64,000 nucleotides of DNA from Bacteroidota bacterium. GTDB taxonomy: Bacteria; Bacteroidota; Bacteroidia; NS11-12g; UBA9320. Shown here piece by piece: positions 17,926 to 26,850 of the stretch (its first letter is position 1; every line of letters begins with the position of its first letter). Below the pieces are notes generated by a model. That model saw only the letters and a program-made list of their open reading frames with translations. It searched no databases and was not told the origin of the DNA. The translations under genes were made by a program, and so were the position numbers. The stretch lies in contig NVWV01000004.1 of the NCBI GenBank assembly GCA_002746305.1, positions 62,001-126,000 of the forward strand, written 5' to 3'.

Positions 17926-19737
17926 GTGAAACTCGTCAATATCTCCCATATATTTCTTTTGATTGTATTTTTATCTTTAGGGTTGTTCAGCTTTAGTCAA
18001 GAAATATGTGATAATGGAGTGGATGATGACAATGATGGTCTGATTGATTTAAACGATACCGCGGACTGTAATTGTGGAGATCTTAAAGTTAATCCTATTT
18101 CTTTAGTGCCCAATTCGTCTTTTGAAGAAAAAATATGTTGTCCTACTAGTCATAGTCAATTAAACTGTGCAAAGAATTGGGTGCAGGCTTCTACAGCGAC
18201 ATCAGATTATTTTAATACATGCGGTTACATTGGTAAACAATTGTTTTTTGGACAACTAGCTCCAACACCTAAATTCAATGGGGAAGGTTATGTAGGATAT
18301 TATGACACTTATTTTGGAAGCAACCATTATAAAGAGTATATAGGTACCTGTTTGAATAAAAATATGGTGACTGGAGAAGAGTATCAATTGGAATTTTATC
18401 TTGCCTATGGACAAGGTCCTAAGGATATATCAGTTTCTTTATTTGCTACAGAGGATTGTTCTAATCTCCCGTTCGGGGGACTAGATAATTATATTGGCTG
18501 TCCAACAAATGATGTAGGTTGGGATGAGCTTACATCTGATACCTTGGTTTTAGTTGAGAAAGAATGGAATCTGGTAAGAATGAGATTTACACCTACAAAG
18601 GATTATTCTGCCATTGTTCTTGGGCCATCATGTCAATTAATAAATAAGGTTGATAATGAATTGCCATATTATTATTTAGACCATATTATTGTTAATAAGA
18701 GTGAATTATTTGGAGGTTTTTCTCTCACAGAATCAGTTGAATTATGTTTGAAAGAAACCACTTTAGGCATTCCTATTGAAATGAATCCAAACTCAATTCA
18801 ATGGTATCTAGATGGAGTAGCAATTCAGGGTGAAATTAACTCCACCTTGAAGGTGGACAATTCTCAAAAAGGAGTATATCAGGCAAGACTAGAATTTGAT
18901 GATAGTTGTATGGTTTCTAAAGCCCATAAAGGCGATTCAGCTAAATGGGGAATCCCAGTAGTTTCACTCAGGGATTCTATGGTTCAGTGCTCTGGTGTTC
19001 GGTATTTGATTGCTGATTATACATTAGAACCCAAGTCCATTTATTGGTTTAAAGATGGTAAGAAACTTGTAGTGGGAGATACCAATATACTTAGCTGTAC
19101 AGGTGAGAATGGTACTTATATTGTAAAATTGGAATATGGGGATTCATGTACATATTCTGATACTATCAGTATTGAACCTTTTGAAACAGATTCTCTAAAT
19201 ATTTGGCTTGTTGATACATTAATTGGCTGTCAACATGAATACTATTTAGAAGGCAGTACAGGGAACAAAAACTCTGTTTTTCGATGGTTTAAAGACGAAT
19301 TTATTTTAGAAAATGAAACAAATCCTATTCTCAGATTAACCAGTTCCAGCAGAGGACAATTTAGTGCAAGAGTATATAGTCAAGATTCCTGTTTGCTTAC
19401 AGATGAAATTGACGTATTCAGTCCGAAAAATGATGACCCCTGTCCAACTAATTTTCAAGTATACAATGTCTTTACTCCTGGATTAGACGAATTTAACGCT
19501 GTTTGGTTGATAGATTATATTGGCTACTCAAGTATTCAAGTTGATATTTTTAATCGATGGGGTGAGTTAATCTATGGCTATAGTTTACCAAAGGATGAAG
19601 GATGGAATGGGAGAGTAAATAATATCGGGAATCTTTGCCCAGATGGCACGTATTTCTATATACTAAAACTCAAAAATCAGTATACCGATAAGGTGTCCAG
19701 AGTAAACGGTTTGATTAAGCTCATTTCAGAGCAATAA
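17926..19737 (+). CDS. Secreted protein with T9SS type B (CHU_C) sorting domain
   Basis: This 603-residue exported protein has a GTG start and a signal peptide ending FSFSQ (~25). The mature protein starts with an Asp-rich, calcium-binding-like stretch (NGVDDDNDGLIDLND), commonly seen at the start of Bacteroidota surface proteins. A galactose-binding/jelly-roll-like part follows (NSSFEEKICC, YYLDHIIVNKS), then three Ig-like segments with regular Cys and WF/WY motifs (IQWYLDG, IYWFKDGKK, FRWFKDE). The C-terminal ~90 residues are a gliding-motility-associated CHU_C domain (VDIFNRWGELIYG; CPDGTYFYILKLK), the type B T9SS signal. Role at the surface is unknown; adhesion is an inference. Confidence 0.82.
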   Translation: MKLVNISHIFLLIVFLSLGLFSFSQEICDNGVDDDNDGLIDLNDTADCNCGDLKVNPISLVPNSSFEEKICCPTSHSQLNCAKNWVQASTATSDYFNTCGYIGKQLFFGQLAPTPKFNGEGYVGYYDTYFGSNHYKEYIGTCLNKNMVTGEEYQLEFYLAYGQGPKDISVSLFATEDCSNLPFGGLDNYIGCPTNDVGWDELTSDTLVLVEKEWNLVRMRFTPTKDYSAIVLGPSCQLINKVDNELPYYYLDHIIVNKSELFGGFSLTESVELCLKETTLGIPIEMNPNSIQWYLDGVAIQGEINSTLKVDNSQKGVYQARLEFDDSCMVSKAHKGDSAKWGIPVVSLRDSMVQCSGVRYLIADYTLEPKSIYWFKDGKKLVVGDTNILSCTGENGTYIVKLEYGDSCTYSDTISIEPFETDSLNIWLVDTLIGCQHEYYLEGSTGNKNSVFRWFKDEFILENETNPILRLTSSSRGQFSARVYSQDSCLLTDEIDVFSPKNDDPCPTNFQVYNVFTPGLDEFNAVWLIDYIGYSSIQVDIFNRWGELIYGYSLPKDEGWNGRVNNIGNLCPDGTYFYILKLKNQYTDKVSRVNGLIKLISEQ

Positions 19738-19773
19738 AATCAAAGACTTACTAACTATCGTAGTGAATGCGTC

Positions 19774-19781
19774 TACCTTTG
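19774..19781 (+). promoter_or_regulatory. -7 box TACCTTTG for the endonuclease I gene
   Basis: An exact TAnnTTTG box ends 5 nt before the ATG at 19787. It lies inside the longer ORF that would start with GTG at 19763, which argues that translation starts at 19787 and that the mRNA has almost no leader. Confidence 0.65.
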
Positions 19782-19786
19782 CAACA

Positions 19787-21346
19787 ATGAGATTAATCGG
19801 AATTTTATTCGTTTTAACGACTGTATTTACACAAGCACAAGTAACACTATCATCTGGTCAGTTGGACTTTGGAGATGTTCTAACCACTTCGGATAAAGAA
19901 ATGGCAGTAGACGTTACAAATACTACTGGAGCAACAATAAGCATTGACGATGTAAATATATTTGGAGACGATTTTACATATTCCATAGCAAATGCCTCTA
20001 TTGCACCTGGAGCTAAAGAAAAACTAAGAGTAACTTTTAAGCCTCGTCACAATGTGGTCTATAATACAGAGCTCATTTTCGTGTTGAACGATGGGTCGGA
20101 GCATAGAATAGATTTGGTTGGTAACGGAAGATATGAAGGTACATACTACTCATCCACATTTAACAAAAGTTATCAGGATCTTAAAGATGCATTGAAAACT
20201 AAACTAGCTGCTGGGTATGTCAATTTAGGATACACTGGAGCAAGAGATAAGATGTATGGAGATATTGACAATGTTAGCGGGAAAGTAACCTGTGTATATA
20301 CGGGAAGGACTGCTACATTCAATACAAGAAGTGGGGCGAATTCTAACAGTTTTAACTGCGAACATACTTGGCCGCAGAGTATGTTTAATAAAATTGAACC
20401 TGAGCGAGCGGATATTCACCATCTGTTTTCTACAGATGTCAATGCCAACAGTAGAAGAGGCAGTGATCCATTTGGTGTAGTTTCAGGCAGTGGAAGTTGG
20501 AGTGAAGGAGGAAGTAAGTCTGGTAGTGGGAAGTTTGAACCAAGGGATTTACAAAAGGGAGCCTCAGCTCGTGCAATGCTCTATTTTGCCATACGATATC
20601 AGGATTATCAAAATTTTATTGATGGTCAAGAATCTATCTTAAAACAATGGCACACAACCTATTCTCCTAGCACTACTGACATTGCAAGAAATGAAAGGAT
20701 CTTCTTTTATCAAAAAAATAGGAATCCTTTTGTTGATCATCCTGAGTTTATTGAAAGAATGGATAAAATAGGCTCTACTGATACCAAACCTATAATTAAA
20801 GATGCTGCTAAATCTCAAAATGCTATTACTTACGGTGCGGTAAGCCCTTCCGTCCAGAAGGATATTTACATTATAAATACGGGTAATGTGGATTGGACAG
20901 GTGTGAGTGGAGCGACTAGTGCAGAGGGTAAACTTAAGATTGTTTCTACAGACGCTTCTGCAGCGGTGGGAGAAGCCATTAAAGTGACAGTGACATTTGA
21001 TGCTTTGGCCGATGGAAGTTATACCGATAATTTATCTTTGAATCTACAAACTCAAGCAGATGAAACAGTTTCAATACCAGTTTCCTTTACAATAGGCAAA
21101 GTGGGATTTAATGAGATTTACACTAAACGGATTAAAAGTTTTTACAACGCAGGGTTACAAACTTTATCGGTGCTAAATTACCCTCTAAATGCTGAAATAA
21201 TAGAGGTTTGGAATTCGTCTGGTCAATTGGTCTTAATAAATTCAACCTTTACCGATATTCCGTTTAACGGACACAGTCAAGGTGTTTACTTCGTTGTTGT
21301 TAAAACTGAAAAGGAGGTATTTACCTCTAAGTTTTTAGTTAACTAA
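19787..21346 (+). CDS. Secreted endonuclease I (NucM/EndA-like) with T9SS type A sorting domain
   Basis: With the ATG at 19787 this is a 519-residue protein with a signal peptide ending FTQAQ. Residues ~20-120 form a choice-of-anchor/ASH-like beta domain (LDFGDVLTTS, IAPGAKEKLRVTFKP). The nuclease domain carries the endonuclease I beta-beta-alpha-metal core: NCEHTWPQSMF near residue 190 and DIHHLFSTDVNANSRRG near 205. A second ASH-like domain follows, and the last ~75 residues look like a T9SS type A tail (IEVWNSSGQLV, HSQGVYFVVV). Family members cut DNA and RNA non-specifically outside the cell, which serves nutrient release or biofilm DNA turnover. An alternative GTG at 19763 would disrupt the signal peptide and overlap the promoter box. 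Confidence 0.88.
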   Translation: MRLIGILFVLTTVFTQAQVTLSSGQLDFGDVLTTSDKEMAVDVTNTTGATISIDDVNIFGDDFTYSIANASIAPGAKEKLRVTFKPRHNVVYNTELIFVLNDGSEHRIDLVGNGRYEGTYYSSTFNKSYQDLKDALKTKLAAGYVNLGYTGARDKMYGDIDNVSGKVTCVYTGRTATFNTRSGANSNSFNCEHTWPQSMFNKIEPERADIHHLFSTDVNANSRRGSDPFGVVSGSGSWSEGGSKSGSGKFEPRDLQKGASARAMLYFAIRYQDYQNFIDGQESILKQWHTTYSPSTTDIARNERIFFYQKNRNPFVDHPEFIERMDKIGSTDTKPIIKDAAKSQNAITYGAVSPSVQKDIYIINTGNVDWTGVSGATSAEGKLKIVSTDASAAVGEAIKVTVTFDALADGSYTDNLSLNLQTQADETVSIPVSFTIGKVGFNEIYTKRIKSFYNAGLQTLSVLNYPLNAEIIEVWNSSGQLVLINSTFTDIPFNGHSQGVYFVVVKTEKEVFTSKFLVN

Positions 21347-21372
21347 ATAATAACAAAAGTAACATCTTATAT

Positions 21373-23166
21373 ATGCGTTTTTTAAAAGTTGTATTAGCAT
21401 CTTGTCTTGGCTATATTTTAGCGGCAGTGGTCATTTTCGGTATTTTCTTTTTTATGATAGCTGGAATTGCTTCTAGTGCCAAACCAGAGGTTAATATACC
21501 AACTAATGGTGTCCTTAATATGAAATTAAATTACCCAATTGTAGATAGGATTCAGGACAATAACCCATTTGCGGCACTTGCGGCTTTTGACCCAAGTACG
21601 CAATTACCTATTGGGTTAAACGATATTTTACAATCAATAGATGAGGCTAAGAAAGACGATAAGATTAAAGGAATAATATTGGACTTGACCACCTTCTCTT
21701 CAGGTTATGCAAAGCTTACTGAAATCAGAAATAAACTAGAGGAGTTCAAAGAGAGTGGGAAGTTTGTTTACGCTTATGCAGACTATTACTACTATCCTAC
21801 ATACTACATGGCGAGTGTTGCAGATAGCATCTTTGTAAATCCTGAGGGGCAAATGTCTTTTACAGGGATGGTCGCTCAAGTTACATTTCTTACTGGAGCA
21901 CTGGAAAAACTTGGGGTAAAGATGCAGGTGGTACGAGCAGGTAAGTTTAAAGGGGCTGTAGAAGCTTATACTAGAAAGGACTTAAGTCCTGAGAATAGAA
22001 AGCAAATAGAGGTGTATATAAATTCTGTATTCAATGAGACATTAGTCAAAATATCTCAGGCCAGAGGATTATCTATAGACAAGTTAAAAGAAGATGCCGA
22101 TAAGTTAGAAATGAAATCTGTTCAAGATTTTATCGCTGGGGGATATATTGATGCTGCAGTTTATAGAGATCAGTTTTATAGTGCTATGAAAGTAAGAATG
22201 GGAGTGGATGATAATCAGAAAGTTCCTCTAATCTCTGAACAGAAGTATGCAAAATCACTAGGTACGCAGGGTAGTGGAAGTAAGAGAATTGCGGTGGTCT
22301 ATGCCAATGGAGATATAGTGGGCGGTAAAGGTGATGGAACCCAAATAGCAGCAGATGATATGGCTGCCACACTTAAAAAAGTAAGACTTGATGATAAAAT
22401 AAAGGCTGTCGTGTTTAGAATAGATAGTAGAGGAGGAAGTTCTTTGGCTTCTGACATCATTTGGAGAGAAGCTAAGCTGTTAGCTGCTGAAAAGCCACTT
22501 ATTGTAAGCATGAGCGATGTGGCTGCTAGTGGAGGGTACTACATTGCTACACCTGCACTAAAAATTGTTGCAGAACCAACTACAATTACAGGCTCAATTG
22601 GGGTTTTTGGTTTAATACCGAATGCAAGCGAACTTTTAAAAGATAAGATAGGTCTGGATTTTGAATTTGTGGGTACGAGTAAGCATTCTGATATAGGTAG
22701 AATAGATAGAGATCTAACAGAAGAAGAGAGAGCATATATTGAGTCAATTATCGACAAGATTTATGATACCTTCTTATCCCGTGTTGCTGAAGGCCGAAAA
22801 ATGACTAAGGAAGAAGTTCATGAGATTGCTCAAGGTAGAGTATGGACTGGCGTAATGGCTAAGGAAGTTGGGCTTGTAGACGAGCTTGGTGGTCTTGAAG
22901 ATGCTATAAAAATTGCAGCAGAAGAAGCAGAATTGACAGAGTTTAAAATCAAAGAATATCCTAAGGCAATAGACCCAATTCAAGTTTTGATACGTAAAAT
23001 GAACGGAGATGCAAGCCTGCAAACTCAAATTAAGGAGTTGACCAAGCACACCGGCTTTGAGTCGTATTCCAAATACTTAATTGATTTGGAACGATTTGGA
23101 ACAAAACATAGCGTTCAAGCTATGATGCCATATGATATTACGGTCAAGAATTATTCGCTGAGATAG
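21373..23166 (+). CDS. sppA: Signal peptide peptidase SppA, 67K type
   Basis: This 597-residue inner-membrane serine protease (family S49) degrades leftover signal peptides. It has one N-terminal membrane anchor (~10-35) and tandem S49 domains. The first domain has the catalytic Lys region VVRAGKFKGAVEAYTRKD (~185-205). The second has SDVAASGGYYIATPA, whose Ser is the nucleophile, followed by TTITGSIGVFG. Together they form the Ser-Lys dyad of the E. coli-type long SppA. It starts 26 bp after the endonuclease gene and may be read through from it. No terminator is visible after it. Confidence 0.93.
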   Translation: MRFLKVVLASCLGYILAAVVIFGIFFFMIAGIASSAKPEVNIPTNGVLNMKLNYPIVDRIQDNNPFAALAAFDPSTQLPIGLNDILQSIDEAKKDDKIKGIILDLTTFSSGYAKLTEIRNKLEEFKESGKFVYAYADYYYYPTYYMASVADSIFVNPEGQMSFTGMVAQVTFLTGALEKLGVKMQVVRAGKFKGAVEAYTRKDLSPENRKQIEVYINSVFNETLVKISQARGLSIDKLKEDADKLEMKSVQDFIAGGYIDAAVYRDQFYSAMKVRMGVDDNQKVPLISEQKYAKSLGTQGSGSKRIAVVYANGDIVGGKGDGTQIAADDMAATLKKVRLDDKIKAVVFRIDSRGGSSLASDIIWREAKLLAAEKPLIVSMSDVAASGGYYIATPALKIVAEPTTITGSIGVFGLIPNASELLKDKIGLDFEFVGTSKHSDIGRIDRDLTEEERAYIESIIDKIYDTFLSRVAEGRKMTKEEVHEIAQGRVWTGVMAKEVGLVDELGGLEDAIKIAAEEAELTEFKIKEYPKAIDPIQVLIRKMNGDASLQTQIKELTKHTGFESYSKYLIDLERFGTKHSVQAMMPYDITVKNYSLR

Positions 23167-23265
23167 CTAATGCATCCACGCTGCATATGTGTGTGAATAA
23201 AATGAAGTGGATTAGTTAATAGGATTCTGCTTGTCCAATACAACTCTATTTTTACCTAAAAACCT

Positions 23266-23303
23266 GAAAAATCTGCCATTTAACCGAAAAAATCTGCCAT
23301 TTT
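23266..23303 (+). repeat. Tandem direct repeat upstream of the sigma-54-type regulator
   Basis: Two near-identical copies of GAAAA(A)ATCTGCCATTT lie at 23266-23281 and 23286-23303, separated by 4 nt, and end 12 nt before the ATG at 23316. The second copy runs into CATTTTTG, one mismatch from the TAnnTTTG -7 box. Both the position and the repetition suggest a regulator binding site at the promoter of this envelope operon. Confidence 0.55.
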
Positions 23304-23315
23304 TGCAGTTGATTA

Positions 23316-24560
23316 ATGGATCTACAACAAGTAAAACAAAGATTTGGAATTCTAGGTAACTCACCTAAGCTTAATTACGCTTTGCAAACGGCCATGCGTG
23401 TTGCTCCTACGGAACTCACTGTTTATATACAAGGGGAAAGTGGAAGTGGTAAGGAGTCATTTTCTAAAATTATTCATCATCTGAGCCCAAGAAAACACGG
23501 TCCATTCATTGCGATAAACTGTGGGGCGTTACCCGAAGGTACCATCAATTCAGAACTTTTTGGTCATGACAAAGGTGCATTTACCGGAGCTATGGATAAT
23601 AGGAAAGGGTATTTTGAAAGTGTAAATGGGGGGACTCTATTTTTAGATGAAGTTGGTGAATTACCGTTGGAGACACAAAGTAGATTACTTCGGGTTTTGG
23701 AGAATGGCGAGTATATACGTGTAGGCAGCAGTAAGGTACAAAAGACCGATGTTCGTATTATAACAGCAACTAATAAGGATTTGATTGAAGAGGTTGAGAA
23801 AGGTAAATTTAGAGAAGATTTATACTATAGATTGTCCACTTTACCAATATCAGTACCTCCATTGCGATCAAGGCCAGAAGATGTTGCTTTATTGTTTCAA
23901 AAATTTGCATTTGATGCATCTGAAAAGTATAGAAATGAACCTTTGGAATTATCACTAGATGGTGAGCAAATTCTAATGAACTATCGATGGCCAGGTAATA
24001 TTCGTCAACTTAAAAATATTGCAGAGCAAATAGCTGTACTAGAACAAGGACCTAGAATAGATGCAAGCATTATTAGGAAATACTTGCCAGCACGAGCAGA
24101 GAACAATTTACCTGCTTTATATAAAGGGAAATCAGAGCACTCAGATGTTTCAGAACGAGATATTTTTTATAAGGTATTAATAGATCTAAAAAATGATGTT
24201 TCAGAACTTCGGAAGGTTGTGTTTGGATTGGTAGAAGGTAATCAGGTAGATGAAGAGTTTATTGAGAATAATAAGTCAACTATTACCCGAGTCTTAACAC
24301 AGGAAAATACAGTTCAAGAAAATAATAATTATACGCCAGTTCATTCTGTAAATAGTGATGAATTATATGAGCATGTAGTAGTTGAAGATCAAGATATTGT
24401 AGCAGATAATGAAGTTCTTTCTCTTGAGGCAAAAGAAGAAGAATTAATTCGAAAAGCCTTATTGAAAAATAATGGTAGGCGAAAGAAAGCAGCTCAAGAG
24501 CTGGGTATTTCAGAACGAACCTTATATAGAAAAATTAAGCAATATGAAATCGATAATTAA
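23316..24560 (+). CDS. Sigma-54-interacting AAA+ transcriptional activator without receiver domain
   Basis: This 414-residue protein begins directly with the AAA+ domain and has no receiver or GAF sensor. Visible are Walker A GESGSGKE (40-47), the sigma-54 contact loop GAFTGA (87-92), Walker B TLFLDE (107-112) and the sensor/arginine-finger region FREDLYYRLSTLPI. The C-terminus has a Fis-type helix-turn-helix (KKAAQELGISERTLYRKIKQY). In this family it would drive open-complex formation at -24/-12 promoters. Without a sensory domain it may be controlled by expression or by a partner. A long acidic linker (~270-370) separates the two parts. lptE starts inside its last codons, so it heads an envelope operon. 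Confidence 0.9.
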   Translation: MDLQQVKQRFGILGNSPKLNYALQTAMRVAPTELTVYIQGESGSGKESFSKIIHHLSPRKHGPFIAINCGALPEGTINSELFGHDKGAFTGAMDNRKGYFESVNGGTLFLDEVGELPLETQSRLLRVLENGEYIRVGSSKVQKTDVRIITATNKDLIEEVEKGKFREDLYYRLSTLPISVPPLRSRPEDVALLFQKFAFDASEKYRNEPLELSLDGEQILMNYRWPGNIRQLKNIAEQIAVLEQGPRIDASIIRKYLPARAENNLPALYKGKSEHSDVSERDIFYKVLIDLKNDVSELRKVVFGLVEGNQVDEEFIENNKSTITRVLTQENTVQENNNYTPVHSVNSDELYEHVVVEDQDIVADNEVLSLEAKEEELIRKALLKNNGRRKKAAQELGISERTLYRKIKQYEIDN

Positions 24561-25059
24561 AATATTGTTTGTACTGGGTACGGTCTGTGTAGCATTAACC
24601 CAGCAGTCCTGTGGGTTTTATAAGTTCAGTGGTACTTCAATAAATCCGAATGTAGAGACATTTTCAGTTGGGTTTTTTGAGAATAATGCTTCTATTGTAT
24701 CTCCATTACTGAGCCAAACTATTACGGAGAAAATAAAGCAGAAATTTATTTCTGAAACAAACTTAAGTATCACTGAGGTCGAAGGAGATTTTACGTTTAG
24801 TGGCACCATTGTGAATTATACAGTAGCTCCTATTTCGGCACAAAGCGGAGATAATGCATCAATGAATAGACTTACAATTGCAGTGGAAGTTAAATTGGTA
24901 AGTGAAAAAGATAAGGACAGTGAGTTTGAACAAACTTTTACAAACTTTCAAGACTTTGATGCGGCAGAAAATTTTAGTGACGTTGAGGATAATTTGATTG
25001 AAGAGATTTCTGACATGTTGGTTCAATCAATCTTTAATAAGTCAGCAATTAATTGGTGA
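24544..25059 (+). CDS. lptE: LPS-assembly lipoprotein LptE
   Basis: The ATG at 24544 gives a 171-residue lipoprotein with signal peptide ending LTQQSC and a mature start CGFYKFSG. The pattern 'CGxYxFsG.si' with the following FFENNAS...LSQTITEKIKQKF is the Bacteroidota LptE signature. LptE plugs the LptD barrel and helps place LPS in the outer leaflet. A longer in-frame ORF from 24472 would lie inside the upstream gene and is rejected because it puts residues before the signal peptide. The gene overlaps the regulator by 17 bp, and the next gene overlaps its stop by 4 bp. Confidence 0.85.
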   Translation: MKSIIKILFVLGTVCVALTQQSCGFYKFSGTSINPNVETFSVGFFENNASIVSPLLSQTITEKIKQKFISETNLSITEVEGDFTFSGTIVNYTVAPISAQSGDNASMNRLTIAVEVKLVSEKDKDSEFEQTFTNFQDFDAAENFSDVEDNLIEEISDMLVQSIFNKSAINW

Positions 25060-26015
25060 AAAATACGCTAAACATATCTTCATACATTTTGAATCCTAAA
25101 GGCATTGGAGAGGAAGGTATAAAGCAGCTGACACAAGAACTGAAGTCAATGCCTTGGTGTGCCGCTTATAGGGTGTTACTTGCAAAGGGATATGATAATG
25201 AAAATTCATTTCAAAAAAACAGACACCTGAGACTGGCGGCTACCTATGTAGGAGATAGAGAGCAACTGTTTTTGTTAACTCACGATCAAGCAAAACAAGT
25301 AGCTCAAGTGGACTTTCAAGAAAATGTACTTGTAACGACAACGGTTGAAGATGTTGTAGAACAGACAGCTGATGAAGTTAAACGGATTTCAGGTGTTGAG
25401 GATGCTACACTTGACTTGGAACGTGTTGGAGATGATGTATTGAAGCTTGAGGGAGTCCAGAATATTTCTGAAGAATCCCTAACTCAAGAATCTAAGATTG
25501 ATTTTGATGAAATAGTTAAGTATGACCCCATAAAGGAGTTAAAGATTATTGAAACTCCGATTAAAAGGAAGAGTGAAAAGATTGATTTTGACTACGTAGC
25601 ATACAACCCAGAAAAGGAACTTTCTAAGCTTGTAGCAGAAAAGGAAGAAAAAGAATCTCATGATTTTATGTTTTGGCTGAATCACATGGAGGATGACAAA
25701 GAAGCAATAATAAAATCATCTAAAAGTGCAAAATCTCCAGACAAGGTTCAAGACCTTTTAGACCAGTTTTTAGCAACAAAGAGAAGTCGCCCTATTCAGA
25801 ATAGGCAGTTTTACAATGCTCAAAATAAGGCTGAAGAAAGTGAGACGGATGATATGGGCGTGTTAAGTGTAACACTTCTAGAACTTTATGTAAAACAAGG
25901 TCATACATCTAAAGCTATTAAAGGGTATCAGAAATTAAGTTTGCAAAATCCTAGTAAATCAGCGTATTTTGCCGCCCGAATTAAGGAACTAGAAGAAAAT
26001 AAGAAGGATTTATAA
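25056..26015 (+). CDS. Uncharacterised protein with internal repeat and C-terminal TPR-like segment
   Basis: I recognise no named family. With a GTG start at 25056 (a GTGA overlap with the lptE stop) it has 319 residues, no signal peptide and no membrane helix, so it is probably cytoplasmic. Residues ~1-80 form a compact N-terminal domain (PWCAAYRVLLAKGY, HLRLAATYVGDREQLF). The middle is acidic and contains a degenerate duplication: KIDFDEIVKYDPIKEL (~147-162) and KIDFDYVAYNPEKEL (~175-189). The C-terminus has one or two TPR-like helices (LLELYVKQGHTSKAIKGY). Its place between lptE and secG suggests a role in envelope biogenesis or secretion. Confidence 0.7.
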   Translation: MKNTLNISSYILNPKGIGEEGIKQLTQELKSMPWCAAYRVLLAKGYDNENSFQKNRHLRLAATYVGDREQLFLLTHDQAKQVAQVDFQENVLVTTTVEDVVEQTADEVKRISGVEDATLDLERVGDDVLKLEGVQNISEESLTQESKIDFDEIVKYDPIKELKIIETPIKRKSEKIDFDYVAYNPEKELSKLVAEKEEKESHDFMFWLNHMEDDKEAIIKSSKSAKSPDKVQDLLDQFLATKRSRPIQNRQFYNAQNKAEESETDDMGVLSVTLLELYVKQGHTSKAIKGYQKLSLQNPSKSAYFAARIKELEENKKDL

Positions 26016-26018
26016 ATT

Positions 26019-26399
26019 ATGTTTACCACATTTATCATACTAGCCGCAGTGGCATCTATTTTACTAATATTTGCAGTACTTATCCAAAATCCAAAAGGAG
26101 GAGGGATTGCAGCCAATTTCTCTGCCGCCAATCAAATTGCTGGTGTTAAGAAAACCAATGAGTTTATAGAAAAAGCTACTTGGACTTTAGCAATAGCCCT
26201 TTTTGTGTTTGCTATTGGGAGTAGGTTTGTTTATAGTACGAATACTGAAAAGACCAATGAATTTTTAGAGCAAATTGATGAAGCAAATATAGATGTAGCA
26301 CCTGCTAGCATTCAAAATATTCCTCAAGATCCTAGTAATCAACAGGTAATAAAGGCAGATCCTTCAGAAGCACCTGAAGAGGGTGGTTTAGGAAATTAA
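26019..26399 (+). CDS. secG: Protein translocase subunit SecG
   Basis: This 126-residue inner-membrane protein has two helices (about 1-22 and 50-70) with the SecG signature between them: VLIQNPKGGGIAANF, then GVKKTNEFIEKATW. SecG forms the SecYEG channel with SecY and SecE and stimulates protein export. The C-terminal ~50 residues are a hydrophilic acidic tail rich in Pro, Asn and Glu that is not part of the conserved core. The gene starts 3 bp after the previous stop and ends the operon, being followed by a terminator. A smaller paralogue lies 148 bp downstream. Confidence 0.9.
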   Translation: MFTTFIILAAVASILLIFAVLIQNPKGGGIAANFSAANQIAGVKKTNEFIEKATWTLAIALFVFAIGSRFVYSTNTEKTNEFLEQIDEANIDVAPASIQNIPQDPSNQQVIKADPSEAPEEGGLGN

Positions 26400-26427
26400 T
26401 TAATAGTATTTCGTTACTAAAAAAATT

Positions 26428-26465
26428 AAAAGGCAGTATCTAATTTTAGGTATTGCCTTTTTTAT
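26428..26465 (+). terminator. Rho-independent terminator after secG
   Basis: A hairpin with AAAGGCAGTA pairing to TATTGCCTTT (one G-U pair), an 8-nt loop region and a run of T follows secG. It separates secG from its small paralogue. Confidence 0.75.
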
Positions 26466-26547
26466 ATTGATAGAATTTTGAAAATTGTATTGAAAAATTA
26501 AAGTATGGCACCAAATGTGAAGTAATACTATAAACAATATAATTTAT

Positions 26548-26754
26548 ATGCATCTATTTATTCTAGCTCTAATAGCCCTATTTTCTTTCGGACTTATCGT
26601 AATAGTTACTTTACAAAAACCAAGTGGAGGACTTAGTTTAACATCTAACAGTGCTTTTTTCAGTGTAAAGAAAGTCAATCAATCCATTGATAAATTTACT
26701 TGGGCATTGGTATCTTTAGTTCTTGTTTTATGTCTGGTTAGCCCTTTTGTTTAA
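26548..26754 (+). CDS. Second, short SecG-like protein
   Basis: This 68-residue protein aligns along its whole length with the upstream SecG. It has the same two hydrophobic helices, LQKPSGGLSL in place of IQNPKGGGIA, and VKKVNQSIDKFTWALV in place of VKKTNEFIEKATWTLA. It lacks the acidic C-terminal tail. It therefore looks like a tandem SecG paralogue reduced to the core fold. It is separated from secG by a terminator and from groES by 149 bp, so it should have its own transcript. Whether it enters SecYEG is unknown. Its intact reading frame and preserved motif argue against a pseudogene. Confidence 0.75.
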   Translation: MHLFILALIALFSFGLIVIVTLQKPSGGLSLTSNSAFFSVKKVNQSIDKFTWALVSLVLVLCLVSPFV

Positions 26755-26850
26755 TTACTCAAACTACTCCTTTGTCATCTGGGCTGACATTATGACCAAG
26801 TCTTATATGTGTAACAGAGTAAAGAGGTGAAAAAATGTCTTTTTTTTACC

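Noticed and set aside
19763..19786. GTG start for the endonuclease I gene.
   Set aside because: It would span the TACCTTTG -7 box and add residues before a good signal peptide; ATG 19787 is preferred.
23290..23306. Sigma-54 promoter (TGGC-N-TTGC) at the regulator gene.
   Set aside because: CTGCC-N-TTGCA lacks the GG dinucleotide and correct spacing; the direct repeat explains the sequence better.
24472..24543. Longer N-terminus for LptE.
   Set aside because: It lies within the upstream regulator gene and places residues ahead of the lipoprotein signal peptide.
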